Origin: an uncultured Candidatus Berkelbacteria bacterium
GTDB taxonomy: Bacteria; Patescibacteriota; UBA1384; XYA2-FULL-43-10; CAINNR01
Assembly: GCA_903851235.1 (NCBI GenBank)
Contig: CAINNR010000019.1
Span: 1 to 44,677 of the forward strand
DNA length: 44,677 nucleotides
Direction: 5' to 3'
Numbering within the stretch: the first letter of the stretch is position 1; each line of letters opens with the position of its first letter. The notes below the pieces were generated by a model. The model did no database searches. It was not told the DNA's origin and worked only from the letters and a program-made list of their open reading frames with translations. Positions 9,797 to 18,508 of the stretch are shown piece after piece. A program made the translations under genes and the position numbers.

Positions 9797-10456
9797 TTAG
9801 AAGGTGGGCAATGATTGTACATTGATTTGCAGACCGCTTGAGTCAGAACTCCGGGATATAGTTATGCTGTAATCACTGGTCTTGAATTCATAGGTATTGG
9901 GTACATCTGGTGTAAAATTCTCCAGTCCGGCCGTTTTAAATTTTTCCAAATATGCGGTGAAATCGTTGGCATTTGTTTCGCTGATTACAACCATCCAATC
10001 ATTTTTGGTGTCATTGACAGCGGCAATTTTCCCTCCGGAGTACTGTGGAACTATAGTCGGCATATCCGTCGGCCAACTGTAATTGTTAGTTACACGAGCA
10101 GTGGTCGCGGACATTTTATCGTTATTATTGACGATATAACGATAAATAAAGAATCCTCCGGTTGCCAAAACAATCAAGCCAATGACGATGACCAAAATAA
10201 TAATTGTTGCAATATTTTTTTTCTTTAAATTCAGTGTCGGAACTGGTTGCGATGCTGGTGGCAAATCTTCAGCCGGAAATGACTCTGTTGGTTTTGGTTC
10301 TGGCGAAGGCACTGATTGCGAAACAGGTTGTTGTTCCGGAGTCATTATCGAGTTTCCAACTTCTGGCATTTCTTCCACTGATGATGGCGATGATATTGTC
10401 GGCTGAACCGGTGCCACTGGATTTTGATTATCCGAAGCGTTATCTTCCCCTGCCAT
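9797..10456 (-). CDS. Single-pass membrane protein with Pro-rich N-terminal tail
   Basis: A 219-residue protein. Residues 1-78 are a disordered tail rich in Pro, Ser, Glu and Gln. KKK precedes one membrane helix (about 82-107), and the remaining 110 residues form a small, probably extracytoplasmic alpha/beta domain (residues about 120-219) with no motif I recognise. The start is supported by GGAGGAAAA directly upstream of the ATG. It is transcribed against its neighbours and divergently from the surface protein at 10602. A truncated copy of its first 24 codons lies 100 bases downstream (9591-9692), so the gene was once duplicated. Function unknown. Confidence 0.65.
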   Translation of the reverse strand: MAGEDNASDNQNPVAPVQPTISSPSSVEEMPEVGNSIMTPEQQPVSQSVPSPEPKPTESFPAEDLPPASQPVPTLNLKKKNIATIIILVIVIGLIVLATGGFFIYRYIVNNNDKMSATTARVTNNYSWPTDMPTIVPQYSGGKIAAVNDTKNDWMVVISETNANDFTAYLEKFKTAGLENFTPDVPNTYEFKTSDYSITISRSSDSSGLQINVQSLPTF

Positions 10457-10541
10457 TTTTCCTCCTATCCGCCATTGCGAATGATTATTACCATCAATTT
10501 TATTCTATTTTATCAATAAAGGTTGATGAATGTCCAACTAG

Positions 10542-10571
10542 TTGATTGTCAAAACAATTCTCTGTTATAAT
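10542..10571 (+). promoter_or_regulatory. Predicted promoter of the 10602 surface protein
   Basis: TTGATT at 10542-10547, an 18-base spacer and a perfect TATAAT at 10566-10571. The ATG lies 30 bases downstream of the -10 with GAGGGGA in between. Confidence 0.6.
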
Positions 10572-10601
10572 AGAAACAGTTAGTTTTTAACGCGAGGGGA
10601 C

Positions 10602-13046
10602 ATGAAACCTATTGGAATTTTTGAAATACTGGCTCGTCGTCGGCTGATGTTTTTCGGTTTAATCGGAGTTTTAATTATCGCCGCCGGTGTTGGTTTGGGA
10701 ATAAACCTTTTTCGTGGCGCAAAAAAGACTCAGGCGGCAACGTTAGCCGACAAACAAATTATCAGCCAGACCGATACTTCATATGACGGTAAAGATTTAA
10801 TAATCCCAGCTGGTAAGACTGCTTATATAGATGGAAATCACACTTTTGGCGATCTGACGGTTAATGGAACACTAACTTCGACCGACTACAATCTTTATGG
10901 TGTGGTTAATCCAATCTCGCCGGTGACCGATCCTACTGCTGACTCATTATTCAAAAGCGGTAATGATGAATATGTTTTCATAGTTCGTGGCGTAATTAAT
11001 GTTGGAACAAATGTTTCCGCTCTGACTTTTGCGCCGGCAAACGGAACACCGAGAAATTACACTACAAATAAAGATTGGCCTATCAATATGAAAGTTGATG
11101 ATGGCGCAAGCGTCACCTTTTATCCGGCGATCTCAGCAATTGGTAATATTTATGACTCAAGTTACTGGGGCGGATCTATTACTGGGTATTCATACGGAGA
11201 TAATTCAACCAATCAAAATGTTTTTGTCGATTCGTCAACAACTTCGAGTAATAAATTAATTCCTTTTGAACTTCGTTTTATAAATGCAACTGGCGTTTCA
11301 AGCTTTTCAGTCGCTTACTGTTCTGGTAGTTGTGTTAATGGTTTTAATAAAGCACCCAATTCAGATAATTATCGCCAGGTAAATCTACTTGATTCTACCA
11401 GTAATTTCAATTTGACTTCAGCAACACCGGAAGCAAAAACATTCGCTGCTTGGCAGGGCGTTCCAACAGCGACTGATTTTGATCAATATCATATTTCTAC
11501 TACTTTGTATGACTACACACATTTTTCATCTGCTTTTGCTTCGGTGGTGAGTGGAAACGGTTATGATCTTAGCCAATTTTACTTTACTGGCGCTTACGAT
11601 TTCGCCAACGACCAAAAGATTGCCCTTAAATCCGACGACAAAATTCTCACCAGTCCAACGGTTGTGCCGCTGTATAATTTAAACAAAGACGAAGCTTACC
11701 GCAATAGCGTCGGATTAACTAGCCGGAGAACTTATCTCGGCTTTGCCACTCTCAACGATTACACCTCGCCGTTGGCGTCGCGTTCGTCCGGTAATGGCAG
11801 TAGTTGGAGTGGCTTTCCATCGTTATCTCAAGCATTGTACTCATCAATGACGAAAAAAATTCCGACGGAAATTACTTTAACTGGAACCTTAACTGTTAAT
11901 TCCGGCGGAAAAATCAACGAAAACGGCAGAGGTTTTGCGCCATCGATCGCTTACAATGGTGGCGGACCTGGTGGTAGTCCGAGCTTCGGTACTCCACTGA
12001 TACCCCATTATAATCCGCCCGGAGCAAGTCACTCCGGTGTTGGTGGCACGGGAGTAACAACCGGTAACACTACAAATCCAGCCGCCCCTTATGACACAAG
12101 TTTGGCGAAACAACCACTTCTGCCCGGCTCCGGTGCTTTTGCTTACTATTATTCTCCCAATGCCGGTCCAGGCTGGGCTTGGACTGATTTTGCCAATTTT
12201 TATGGTTATGGTGGCGGTTACATTAATATCTCAGCAAAAACAATACATTTGGCACTAGGGTCAATGACGATGGCTGATGGAGTTGGTGGCAATCTTGGTC
12301 ATCCAATGCCCGGCGCCTCTGGAGGCTCAATTATTTTGCAGGATTCTGACGCAAATTCATTTTATCAAGGTATTATCGCAGTTTTTGGTGGTTCTTGTCG
12401 TGAATCTGGCGGTGGTGGTGGCGGTGGGCATTGCATATCCGGTGGCGGTGGTGGTGGCTATATATATATTGCGACCGCTTCGAGTCAAGCGGCTTTGACC
12501 TCTAATATTGATTCAGTTCATTATATGCCGGCCGATGCGGATTCAGATGGCAAGTGGCAGGATCCGGTGGACGAATTTTCTCCATCTATATCTGATCTTT
12601 GGCGTAAGAGTCTTAGTTCGACGTTATTTCTCTCTGCCATGGGTGGTGCTAACGAAAATCCAAGTTCAAATAAAATTGGTTGGGGTGCTCCGGGAATTAT
12701 TAACATTGTTTCGTCATCGCCGACTTTGGTTTCAATCCATAAATCGGTTGATAAAATTGCCTTGGCCGATGGGTCCACTCCGCCAGCCAGCTCTTCACCT
12801 TACTCGCTTCAGTCCGGTGAAAAAATTCTGGTTACGCTGGATGTGACCAATCTAACCGTCGGACAACCGATTACGATTAAAGATGAATTTTTCAACAATG
12901 GCACCATCAGCTACTTCTTACCGGTTAAAAACTCTTGGACAGTTCTTGCCGGTGTCGCGCCGACAGTAACAACAACCGATATTTCTTGGGAATTTACTCC
13001 AACCGCAAGTACGCAGAAGTTGCAATATCAGTTAACCGCGAATTAA
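10602..13046 (+). CDS. Large exported beta-rich, Gly-rich surface protein
   Basis: An 814-residue protein. Residues 15-35 are a membrane helix after an ARRR motif, acting as signal anchor or uncleaved signal. The exported part is rich in Gly, Ser, Asn and Thr. It includes DLTVNGTL-type strands like those in beta-solenoids, and near residues 600-627 two runs of consecutive glycines flanking HCIS. The last 110 residues (VSIHKSVDK..., VTLDVTNLTVGQPITIKDEF) resemble a DUF11 or Ig-like repeat of surface proteins. It has its own promoter and a GAGGGGA ribosome-binding site. The next exported protein starts two bases after its stop, which implies one operon. It probably forms part of the cell surface or a pilus-linked adhesin; this is inferred only from composition and position. 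Confidence 0.75.
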   Translation: MKPIGIFEILARRRLMFFGLIGVLIIAAGVGLGINLFRGAKKTQAATLADKQIISQTDTSYDGKDLIIPAGKTAYIDGNHTFGDLTVNGTLTSTDYNLYGVVNPISPVTDPTADSLFKSGNDEYVFIVRGVINVGTNVSALTFAPANGTPRNYTTNKDWPINMKVDDGASVTFYPAISAIGNIYDSSYWGGSITGYSYGDNSTNQNVFVDSSTTSSNKLIPFELRFINATGVSSFSVAYCSGSCVNGFNKAPNSDNYRQVNLLDSTSNFNLTSATPEAKTFAAWQGVPTATDFDQYHISTTLYDYTHFSSAFASVVSGNGYDLSQFYFTGAYDFANDQKIALKSDDKILTSPTVVPLYNLNKDEAYRNSVGLTSRRTYLGFATLNDYTSPLASRSSGNGSSWSGFPSLSQALYSSMTKKIPTEITLTGTLTVNSGGKINENGRGFAPSIAYNGGGPGGSPSFGTPLIPHYNPPGASHSGVGGTGVTTGNTTNPAAPYDTSLAKQPLLPGSGAFAYYYSPNAGPGWAWTDFANFYGYGGGYINISAKTIHLALGSMTMADGVGGNLGHPMPGASGGSIILQDSDANSFYQGIIAVFGGSCRESGGGGGGGHCISGGGGGGYIYIATASSQAALTSNIDSVHYMPADADSDGKWQDPVDEFSPSISDLWRKSLSSTLFLSAMGGANENPSSNKIGWGAPGIINIVSSSPTLVSIHKSVDKIALADGSTPPASSSPYSLQSGEKILVTLDVTNLTVGQPITIKDEFFNNGTISYFLPVKNSWTVLAGVAPTVTTTDISWEFTPTASTQKLQYQLTAN

Positions 13047-13048
13047 TT

Positions 13049-14170
13049 ATGCTGAAAATAAAATATTTATTAAATCTGACTGTTTTGATATTGGTCGTCG
13101 TTTTTGTTTTCTCGGTAAAAGCAAAAGCTCTTGATCCGAATGATGAGATGCCAACTCTTTATTGGGGTAGCCCTTCCGCATCTTGGACTGATAACACCAA
13201 ACAAACCAATACCACCTACTTCCAGGGTGTGTCGAACAAACCGGCGCAAATATCTGAAGTTGTTAGAAATGTCGCGCCGGCAACCTTGCCTAATCTGATT
13301 TTCAACAAAGATTGTTTAATGAACAATACTGCTAGCGACATTGTCGGCAATTGCGTAAACTTTAACGACGCAACATCGATGAAACTTTTAAACAGCCGAT
13401 CCTATGTTAACGGTTATTTGAAAGCGGCGACGGTGGTTTTTGAATATCCGCAAATTAACGTTATCGGCGATTCGTACAACGCCAGTGGCAATTTTGCTTA
13501 TTGGGGGCGGCATTTGCGGCAAACAACGGATTCTTCGGGCTCGAACGCTATTTGGCAACAACAGAATTATATTTTTAACCCTCAAGCGCAAGCATATTGG
13601 AATACTGGAAATAATCCAACGATGCTTTCAACTGTTGCCAGATTATTACAAAATTCGAAAATCTTGTCGACAACCAGTCTCAATCTTTTTGGTCAATTTG
13701 ATGGGGTTTGTGGCCAAGCTCTCGATTGTGGCGAGAAAAACCAGTATTCTGATGGTCGGGTTTGGTTGATTTTGCCGTCAATGTCGATTGGCGCCTCATC
13801 GTTTCCGCAACTGAATTATACAAAAAAATCTACTATAATAGTGGGCGACGGCAATAATCAAAGTAATTTAACTATCGACGCTTCAATATTATCGAGCGAA
13901 ACGGATGCCAGTATCGGTTTTATTATTAGAAAAGGTAATGTGACAATAACAAATTCCAATGCCAAAATAAAAACAATCAACGCTTCGATATTCGCGCCGA
14001 ACGGAACGATCAGCGTTTCCGGCAGTAATATCAACCTGACCGGTTCATTTGTTGCCAATGATTTTAAAGCCAGCGGTTCGAATATCAAATTTACCTTTGA
14101 TTCGCGCGGTGAGTCAGATTGGCCCCCGGGTTTTCGAGATTTACTGCCATTATCAAGCCAAAGCAGGTGA
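13049..14170 (+). CDS. Exported protein of unknown function, upstream of the pilus genes
   Basis: A 373-residue protein starting at the ATG two bases after the previous stop; this start gives a clean signal peptide (residues 1-26, MLKIKYLL to KAKA), whereas the longer open frame begins inside the preceding gene. The middle has about seven cysteines, possibly forming disulfides. The C-terminal 120 residues (IKTINASIFAPNGTISVSGS) are a regular short-strand repeat similar in style to the DUF7305-type beta domains found in PilX-related proteins. Tight coupling to the 10602 gene and closeness to pilN-like genes suggest an envelope or pilus-associated role. Not assigned to a family with certainty. 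Confidence 0.65.
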   Translation: MLKIKYLLNLTVLILVVVFVFSVKAKALDPNDEMPTLYWGSPSASWTDNTKQTNTTYFQGVSNKPAQISEVVRNVAPATLPNLIFNKDCLMNNTASDIVGNCVNFNDATSMKLLNSRSYVNGYLKAATVVFEYPQINVIGDSYNASGNFAYWGRHLRQTTDSSGSNAIWQQQNYIFNPQAQAYWNTGNNPTMLSTVARLLQNSKILSTTSLNLFGQFDGVCGQALDCGEKNQYSDGRVWLILPSMSIGASSFPQLNYTKKSTIIVGDGNNQSNLTIDASILSSETDASIGFIIRKGNVTITNSNAKIKTINASIFAPNGTISVSGSNINLTGSFVANDFKASGSNIKFTFDSRGESDWPPGFRDLLPLSSQSR

Positions 14171-14228
14171 GTCGAAAAGTCTTTTTCGTAGCGGAAAATT
14201 CCACTTTTTAAAACTTGGGGCAAAATTG

Positions 14229-14258
14229 TTGCATAACGAAAAACAATTGTAGTATAAT
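14229..14258 (+). promoter_or_regulatory. Predicted promoter of the pilN-O-P-like genes
   Basis: TTGCAT at 14229-14234, 18-base spacer, perfect TATAAT at 14253-14258. The expected transcript has a leader of about 95 bases that contains a 12-base direct repeat (TTTAGAAATTTA at 14309-14320 and 14323-14334) shortly before the start codon. Confidence 0.6.
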
Positions 14259-14308
14259 AGTAGAAGAAAATCCGAATGAAGAATAAAGAAAAAACAAGAT
14301 AATCTGAA

Positions 14309-14334
14309 TTTAGAAATTTAAGTTTAGAAATTTA
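14309..14334 (+). repeat. 12-base direct repeat in the pilN leader
   Basis: TTTAGAAATTTA occurs twice, separated by AG, in the untranslated leader. Each copy is itself nearly palindromic. It may be a slippage product or a protein-binding site; nothing else supports a function. Confidence 0.4.
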
Positions 14335-14359
14335 CGCTTTAGCGGGTTGTGGAGGGTTT

Positions 14360-14983
14360 ATGCCTGATGAGATTGAGCATAGCGCTCAACCGGACGAACC
14401 GTTTTTAGAGATTAATACTGATAACGAAGAGGGTGGAGGGAAACCGACTCTGATTTTCGTAATCACGATTGTTTTAATTATTTTACTATGTGGTTTTTTT
14501 GTCTTTTATAAATATCGAACCGATGCTCAGGTCACCGATAAGCAGCAATCACTAAACAATGTTTTGGATCAACTCCACAGTTCCGATAATAAATCGATAG
14601 AAACTAAAGCTGATAATGTCAATTCGGTAATTAAAATAATAACTAGCGCGTCTAAATCTAAATACTCTTTCAACGGTTTCATTACCGAGCTTAGCAAAAA
14701 AATTACCAATGATACGAAATTAAACAGCCTGTCAATTTCCGATATCGGTCTTGTTTCCATGGATGGTTCCAGTTCTAGTTATCGCTCGGTTGCCGACTTA
14801 GCTGTTGCCCTCGGCTCATCAACAAAATTAGAAAACGTTCAAATTACCAGTCTAACTCGCGGATCGACTCCCGGTAATAATCAAGTCAATTTTTCGATGA
14901 CGGCACAAATTAAAGATTGGAAATCAACGTCTTCGTCAGGCAACTCCTCAGATCTAACGCCAAGCGTCGGAGGTTCACTATGA
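14360..14983 (+). CDS. PilN-like type IV pilus alignment protein
   Basis: A 207-residue bitopic membrane protein: a 28-residue acidic cytoplasmic tail, one membrane helix (about 30-50), a coiled-coil stretch (about 58-100) and a small alpha/beta domain. This is the layout of PilN, which with PilO links the outer assembly to the inner-membrane motor. Sequence identity to known PilN is too weak to see; the call rests on topology and on its place directly before a PilO-like gene, with which it overlaps by four bases (ATGA). The tail is longer than in proteobacterial PilN and might contact a PilM, which is not encoded here. GTGGAGGG precedes the ATG. Confidence 0.65.
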   Translation: MPDEIEHSAQPDEPFLEINTDNEEGGGKPTLIFVITIVLIILLCGFFVFYKYRTDAQVTDKQQSLNNVLDQLHSSDNKSIETKADNVNSVIKIITSASKSKYSFNGFITELSKKITNDTKLNSLSISDIGLVSMDGSSSSYRSVADLAVALGSSTKLENVQITSLTRGSTPGNNQVNFSMTAQIKDWKSTSSSGNSSDLTPSVGGSL

Positions 14984-15543
14984 ACAGGCGAGATTTGAAT
15001 TTGCTTTTGCCAATTGTGACGATCGTTCTGGCTATCGCCGGTTACTTAGTTTTCAGCAATTTATTGATGCCGAGTATCGGGGAAAATTTGGCCAAAATCG
15101 ATGCTGCCAATCAGGACATCGCTTCTGCCAATGCGAAACTCGACTCGCTTTCAACTGCCAGCCAATCTATGACCGAATTTTCCGATTTGGTCAACAATCT
15201 TTTCATCGCAATTCCGGAAAATGTCAATTCACCGGATTTAATTACCGAAATTGAAACGATTGCCAACCAAAATCAAGTTGCTTTGCCAAGTTTATCGCCA
15301 CCAATCGGAATCAGCGCGTCATCAGTCAGCGGTTCGGCCACAACCGGGCTTTCCACTAACTTAACGGTTGTTGGCTCATTCCAAAACATTAACAATTTTA
15401 TCAATTCACTTGAAACCTCAATTCGTTTTTCCAAGATCAATAATCTGACTATCTCGTCGAGTGATTCCGGTTTGACGGCAGCCATAAATTTCAATGTTTA
15501 TAGTCGGCCGATAACTTCTATCTCATCGGGGGTAACCAAATGA
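14980..15543 (+). CDS. PilO-like type IV pilus alignment protein
   Basis: A 187-residue bitopic protein: short basic cytoplasmic start (MNRRDLN), membrane helix about 8-29, a coiled coil (about 35-75) with alternating Ala/Leu/Asp, then a ferredoxin-like domain with strands such as TNLTVVGSFQNINNFINSLE, which is the typical PilO signature (a residue-rich GSFQ/Y..I..F...L). The start at 14980 was chosen because it overlaps the previous stop as ATGA and gives the correct topology. PilO pairs with PilN in the inner-membrane complex of the pilus. The next gene overlaps it by four bases in the same way. Confidence 0.75.
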   Translation: MNRRDLNLLLPIVTIVLAIAGYLVFSNLLMPSIGENLAKIDAANQDIASANAKLDSLSTASQSMTEFSDLVNNLFIAIPENVNSPDLITEIETIANQNQVALPSLSPPIGISASSVSGSATTGLSTNLTVVGSFQNINNFINSLETSIRFSKINNLTISSSDSGLTAAINFNVYSRPITSISSGVTK

Positions 15544-15812
15544 AACAAAATACCTTCTCTCAAAAGGCAATGTTAATTTTCAGCGTTGGGCTTTTGGTTA
15601 TTATTATCGCTGTCTTCGCATGGACTTGGTTTGGTTCAGTTCATCCCTCAGCCGATACTTACAAAACCAGTGAAAATTTAACGCCGGTTAGCCTCTCAGG
15701 TTTGGAAACTAACGCCAAAACTTTGCTTGATGGATTAAAGAACAACTCCGGAATTCCGATTCCCGAGCCGACCAGTAAAGAGGGCAGGGCTGATCCATTT
15801 GCCAGCCTGTAA
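15540..15812 (+). CDS. Small PilP-like membrane protein
   Basis: A 90-residue protein with one N-terminal membrane helix (about 9-30) and a short outer part ending in GRADPFASL. A terminal (R)DPF motif is the hallmark of PilP-type partners of PilN/PilO, although the C-terminal beta domain of PilP is missing here. It overlaps pilO by ATGA and is followed by 141 non-coding bases before pilB. It probably replaces PilP in a monoderm-type or reduced pilus; the assignment depends mainly on context and the terminal motif. Confidence 0.5.
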   Translation: MKQNTFSQKAMLIFSVGLLVIIIAVFAWTWFGSVHPSADTYKTSENLTPVSLSGLETNAKTLLDGLKNNSGIPIPEPTSKEGRADPFASL

Positions 15813-15953
15813 GAAATATAAATCTGAACATCAAAATCCAAATTTCAAATATATTTTCAATGTTTTTGGCTTAAATTTACCACCTCAACTTGCCGATAAT
15901 GAGGTTGACAGGCTCCGTCTGACTTTTGGGCATTTGTTTTAATTGTTGTCTAT

Positions 15954-18431
15954 ATGGATAGTCAAAAAAAAAATTTTCCAGTCACAACTTCGCAATTCAG
16001 CGGGATTTATCAGTCGCTCTCATCACAGTCCATAGTTGATGTTTTTGTTGTCCAAGGGTTAATTCTTCCAGCTGACGGGGAAAAAATCAAAGCAAAATAT
16101 CGAAACAATTTAGCGATTGAGCGTTTTTTGTTGTCCAATAAACTTATTTCTCACGAGGCAATCAATAAAGCCTACAGTATTATCTTGAAATTGCCATTTA
16201 TCTCATTAAATAATGTTGCAATTCCCGAAGAAGCAGAGAGGATCATTCCTGAGAGAATCGCCAGAAAGTTTCAAGTTGTTGCTTTCGCTAAAAAAAATCA
16301 AATAGTGAATCTGGCAATAGCGAATCCGGGCGAGATTTTTTTGCCACAAAATAATACACTAGAAAGTTTATTCACGAACAAAAATTTGACTTTGGAACTT
16401 TTTGTTACCACACCGGATGATATTGCGCAAGTTCTAAATCGCGGTAAAGACAAAAGCGACGCAGTAAGATTAGAAAAGGGGAATCTACCGGTAATTTTTT
16501 TGCGTAACAGAAACATTGACCAGAAAATATTCAAACTGTTGCCGCTCGAATTTATTCTCAAGAACCGTCTAGCAATATTTGAACAAATCGGTCCGAAAAC
16601 TTTTCGAATCGCCGAGGAGGATCCGTACAACACAAGAACCAAAAAGATTATCGAGTATTTAAAGAACAATAACAATCTTGACTTGGAGGAGTTTTCTACC
16701 TCAAAAGACGATATCGACTACCTGATTTCACTGTATCAAAGTTCAAGTGGTCAAACTGACGGAGTCGCTAGTCAACCATCATCCGACAAAGATGATGCCG
16801 GTGGAGCTTTCAGTAATCTGTTCGGCTCGTTAATTTCTGAAAATCAGCCGGGTATTGACAGCGAGGAAACCATAAAGCAAGGAAAATCGAAATCAAGTAG
16901 CGATAATCCGTCGGCAGAGATAGATTCGAAAGAAGTCAATCGACAAAAAACTTCAACATATCAGGAAGAAATCAGATCGGAAATTGAGGATACGCGAAGA
17001 CTTGAAGACGAAGACAAAGATATCGGCAAACTTTTGGGCAAGGAGATTAAGTCGGTTGAGGAGCTAAAAGAGATTTCCGAGGATAACTCAATTCCGAAAC
17101 TTGTAGCGGCGATTGTCAGCTACGCATTATCAATCGGTTCCTCTGACATTCATATTGAGCCGGAATCCAAAAGGTTACGAATCAGATTTCGAATAGACGG
17201 AGTTTTGAAAGATATCTTTCAGCTTCCAACCGAATTCCAACCGCAAATTGTCAGCCGAATAAAAATTTTAGGGACAATGAAGTTGGATGAAACCAGAACT
17301 CCTCAAGATGGTCGTTTTTCGGTTAACTTCTTGGATCGCGAAGTCGATGTTCGAGTTTCAATACTTCCGACCGTTTACGGTGAAAAAATTGTTATGAGAA
17401 TTTTGGATAAAACTCAGGGAATTCGATCTCTGGAAGATTTGGGCTTTGTCGGTTCGGCGTTCAAAATTGTGATGGATGAAATCAAAGAACCGTATGGAGT
17501 AATTATGGCAACCGGTCCGACCGGTTCGGGAAAATCGACTACATTATATGCAATATTGAATCGCTTGAATCAGCCGGGTGTAAATGTTGTCACTTTGGAG
17601 GATCCAGTTGAATACGAAGTTGCCGGAGTTAATCAGTGCCAAATTCGACCGAAAATTGGTTTTACCTTTGCTGAAGGACTTCGAAGTATTTTGCGCCAAG
17701 ATCCGAATATTATTATGGTTGGCGAAATTCGTGATGCTGACACAGCCTCTATGGCAACCCACGCCGCGTTGACCGGTCACTTGGTTTTAACCACACTTCA
17801 CACCAATGATGCCGCGTCGGCACTACCGAGATTAATCAACATGGGTGTTGAGCCATTTTTGATCACCTCCAGTATCAACTTAATCATCGCTCAAAGATTA
17901 CTCAGGCGAGTGTGTCCGAAGTGTCGGGAGAAAGTTGATGTTCCTGATGTGCTGAAAAAAGCCTTGCAAAAAGAATTAGACAGCATTCCAAAAAACAATC
18001 ATGAGGACCTGGCTCGAATAAAAGAGTTACAGTTTTACAAAGGGCGTGGTTGCACGGAGTGTACCGAAGGCTATAAAGGCCGTATCGGCGTTTATGAACT
18101 TTTGGTTATGAACGAAAAAATTGAAAATTTGGCTGTTTCCAGGCGACCGGCGTCGGAAATCAAGCAGTCTGCAATTTCCGCCGGTATGCTGACGATGAAA
18201 CAGGATGCAATACTAAAGGCGATTGATGGACTAACAACAATCGATGAGGTATTTTTGGCAACTGGAGGGATTGGAATCGGCGAGGCTATGGTTTTGGGCA
18301 AGGCCAGTTTGGATTCTATCCCAAGCGAACCGGAAACTTCCACTGCTAAGCCATCCCAATCGGAATCTCCCGAATTAAAAGAGGAAGACCCCGCTTTCAA
18401 AAACAAAGATGATCATTCACCATCAGTCTGA
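15954..18431 (+). CDS. pilB: PilB/GspE-type pilus extension ATPase
   Basis: An 825-residue hexameric ATPase that powers pilus assembly at the inner membrane. The N-terminal half has an MshEN/GspE_N-like domain (about 20-160) followed by a second degenerate copy and a long Ser/Asp/Glu-rich linker (about 265-350). The motor has a Walker A GPTGSGKST (521-529, Lys527), an Asp box (VVTLEDPVE), a Walker B region (LRQDPNIIMVGEIRD), a His box (TGHLVLTTLHTN) and a four-cysteine zinc motif (CPKC then CTEC). A disordered acidic tail follows the C-terminal domain. It is longer than the usual 560-residue family member because of the linker and tail. No Shine-Dalgarno is visible before the ATG. Stop is TGA. 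Confidence 0.95.
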   Translation: MDSQKKNFPVTTSQFSGIYQSLSSQSIVDVFVVQGLILPADGEKIKAKYRNNLAIERFLLSNKLISHEAINKAYSIILKLPFISLNNVAIPEEAERIIPERIARKFQVVAFAKKNQIVNLAIANPGEIFLPQNNTLESLFTNKNLTLELFVTTPDDIAQVLNRGKDKSDAVRLEKGNLPVIFLRNRNIDQKIFKLLPLEFILKNRLAIFEQIGPKTFRIAEEDPYNTRTKKIIEYLKNNNNLDLEEFSTSKDDIDYLISLYQSSSGQTDGVASQPSSDKDDAGGAFSNLFGSLISENQPGIDSEETIKQGKSKSSSDNPSAEIDSKEVNRQKTSTYQEEIRSEIEDTRRLEDEDKDIGKLLGKEIKSVEELKEISEDNSIPKLVAAIVSYALSIGSSDIHIEPESKRLRIRFRIDGVLKDIFQLPTEFQPQIVSRIKILGTMKLDETRTPQDGRFSVNFLDREVDVRVSILPTVYGEKIVMRILDKTQGIRSLEDLGFVGSAFKIVMDEIKEPYGVIMATGPTGSGKSTTLYAILNRLNQPGVNVVTLEDPVEYEVAGVNQCQIRPKIGFTFAEGLRSILRQDPNIIMVGEIRDADTASMATHAALTGHLVLTTLHTNDAASALPRLINMGVEPFLITSSINLIIAQRLLRRVCPKCREKVDVPDVLKKALQKELDSIPKNNHEDLARIKELQFYKGRGCTECTEGYKGRIGVYELLVMNEKIENLAVSRRPASEIKQSAISAGMLTMKQDAILKAIDGLTTIDEVFLATGGIGIGEAMVLGKASLDSIPSEPETSTAKPSQSESPELKEEDPAFKNKDDHSPSV

Positions 18432-18448
18432 CAAAAAAAAATTGTCGT

Positions 18449-18478
18449 TTGACTCTGACGGAAGTTGTTTGGTATTAT
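18449..18478 (+). promoter_or_regulatory. Predicted promoter of pilT
   Basis: TTGACT at 18449-18454, 18-base spacer, TATTAT at 18473-18478. A GGAGGGG ribosome-binding site sits six bases before the pilT ATG. This gives the retraction motor its own transcription start separate from pilB. Confidence 0.55.
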
Positions 18479-18508
18479 ATAATCAGATAATAATATTTTG
18501 GAGGGGAT

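Noticed and set aside
12935-13048. Longer TTG start for the 13049 gene
   Set aside because: It would overlap the preceding gene by over 100 bases and destroy the signal peptide position; the ATG two bases after the stop fits better.
15866-15905. ACCTCA ... TGAGGT hairpin before pilB as a terminator
   Set aside because: Only a six-base stem with a long loop and no T-run after it.
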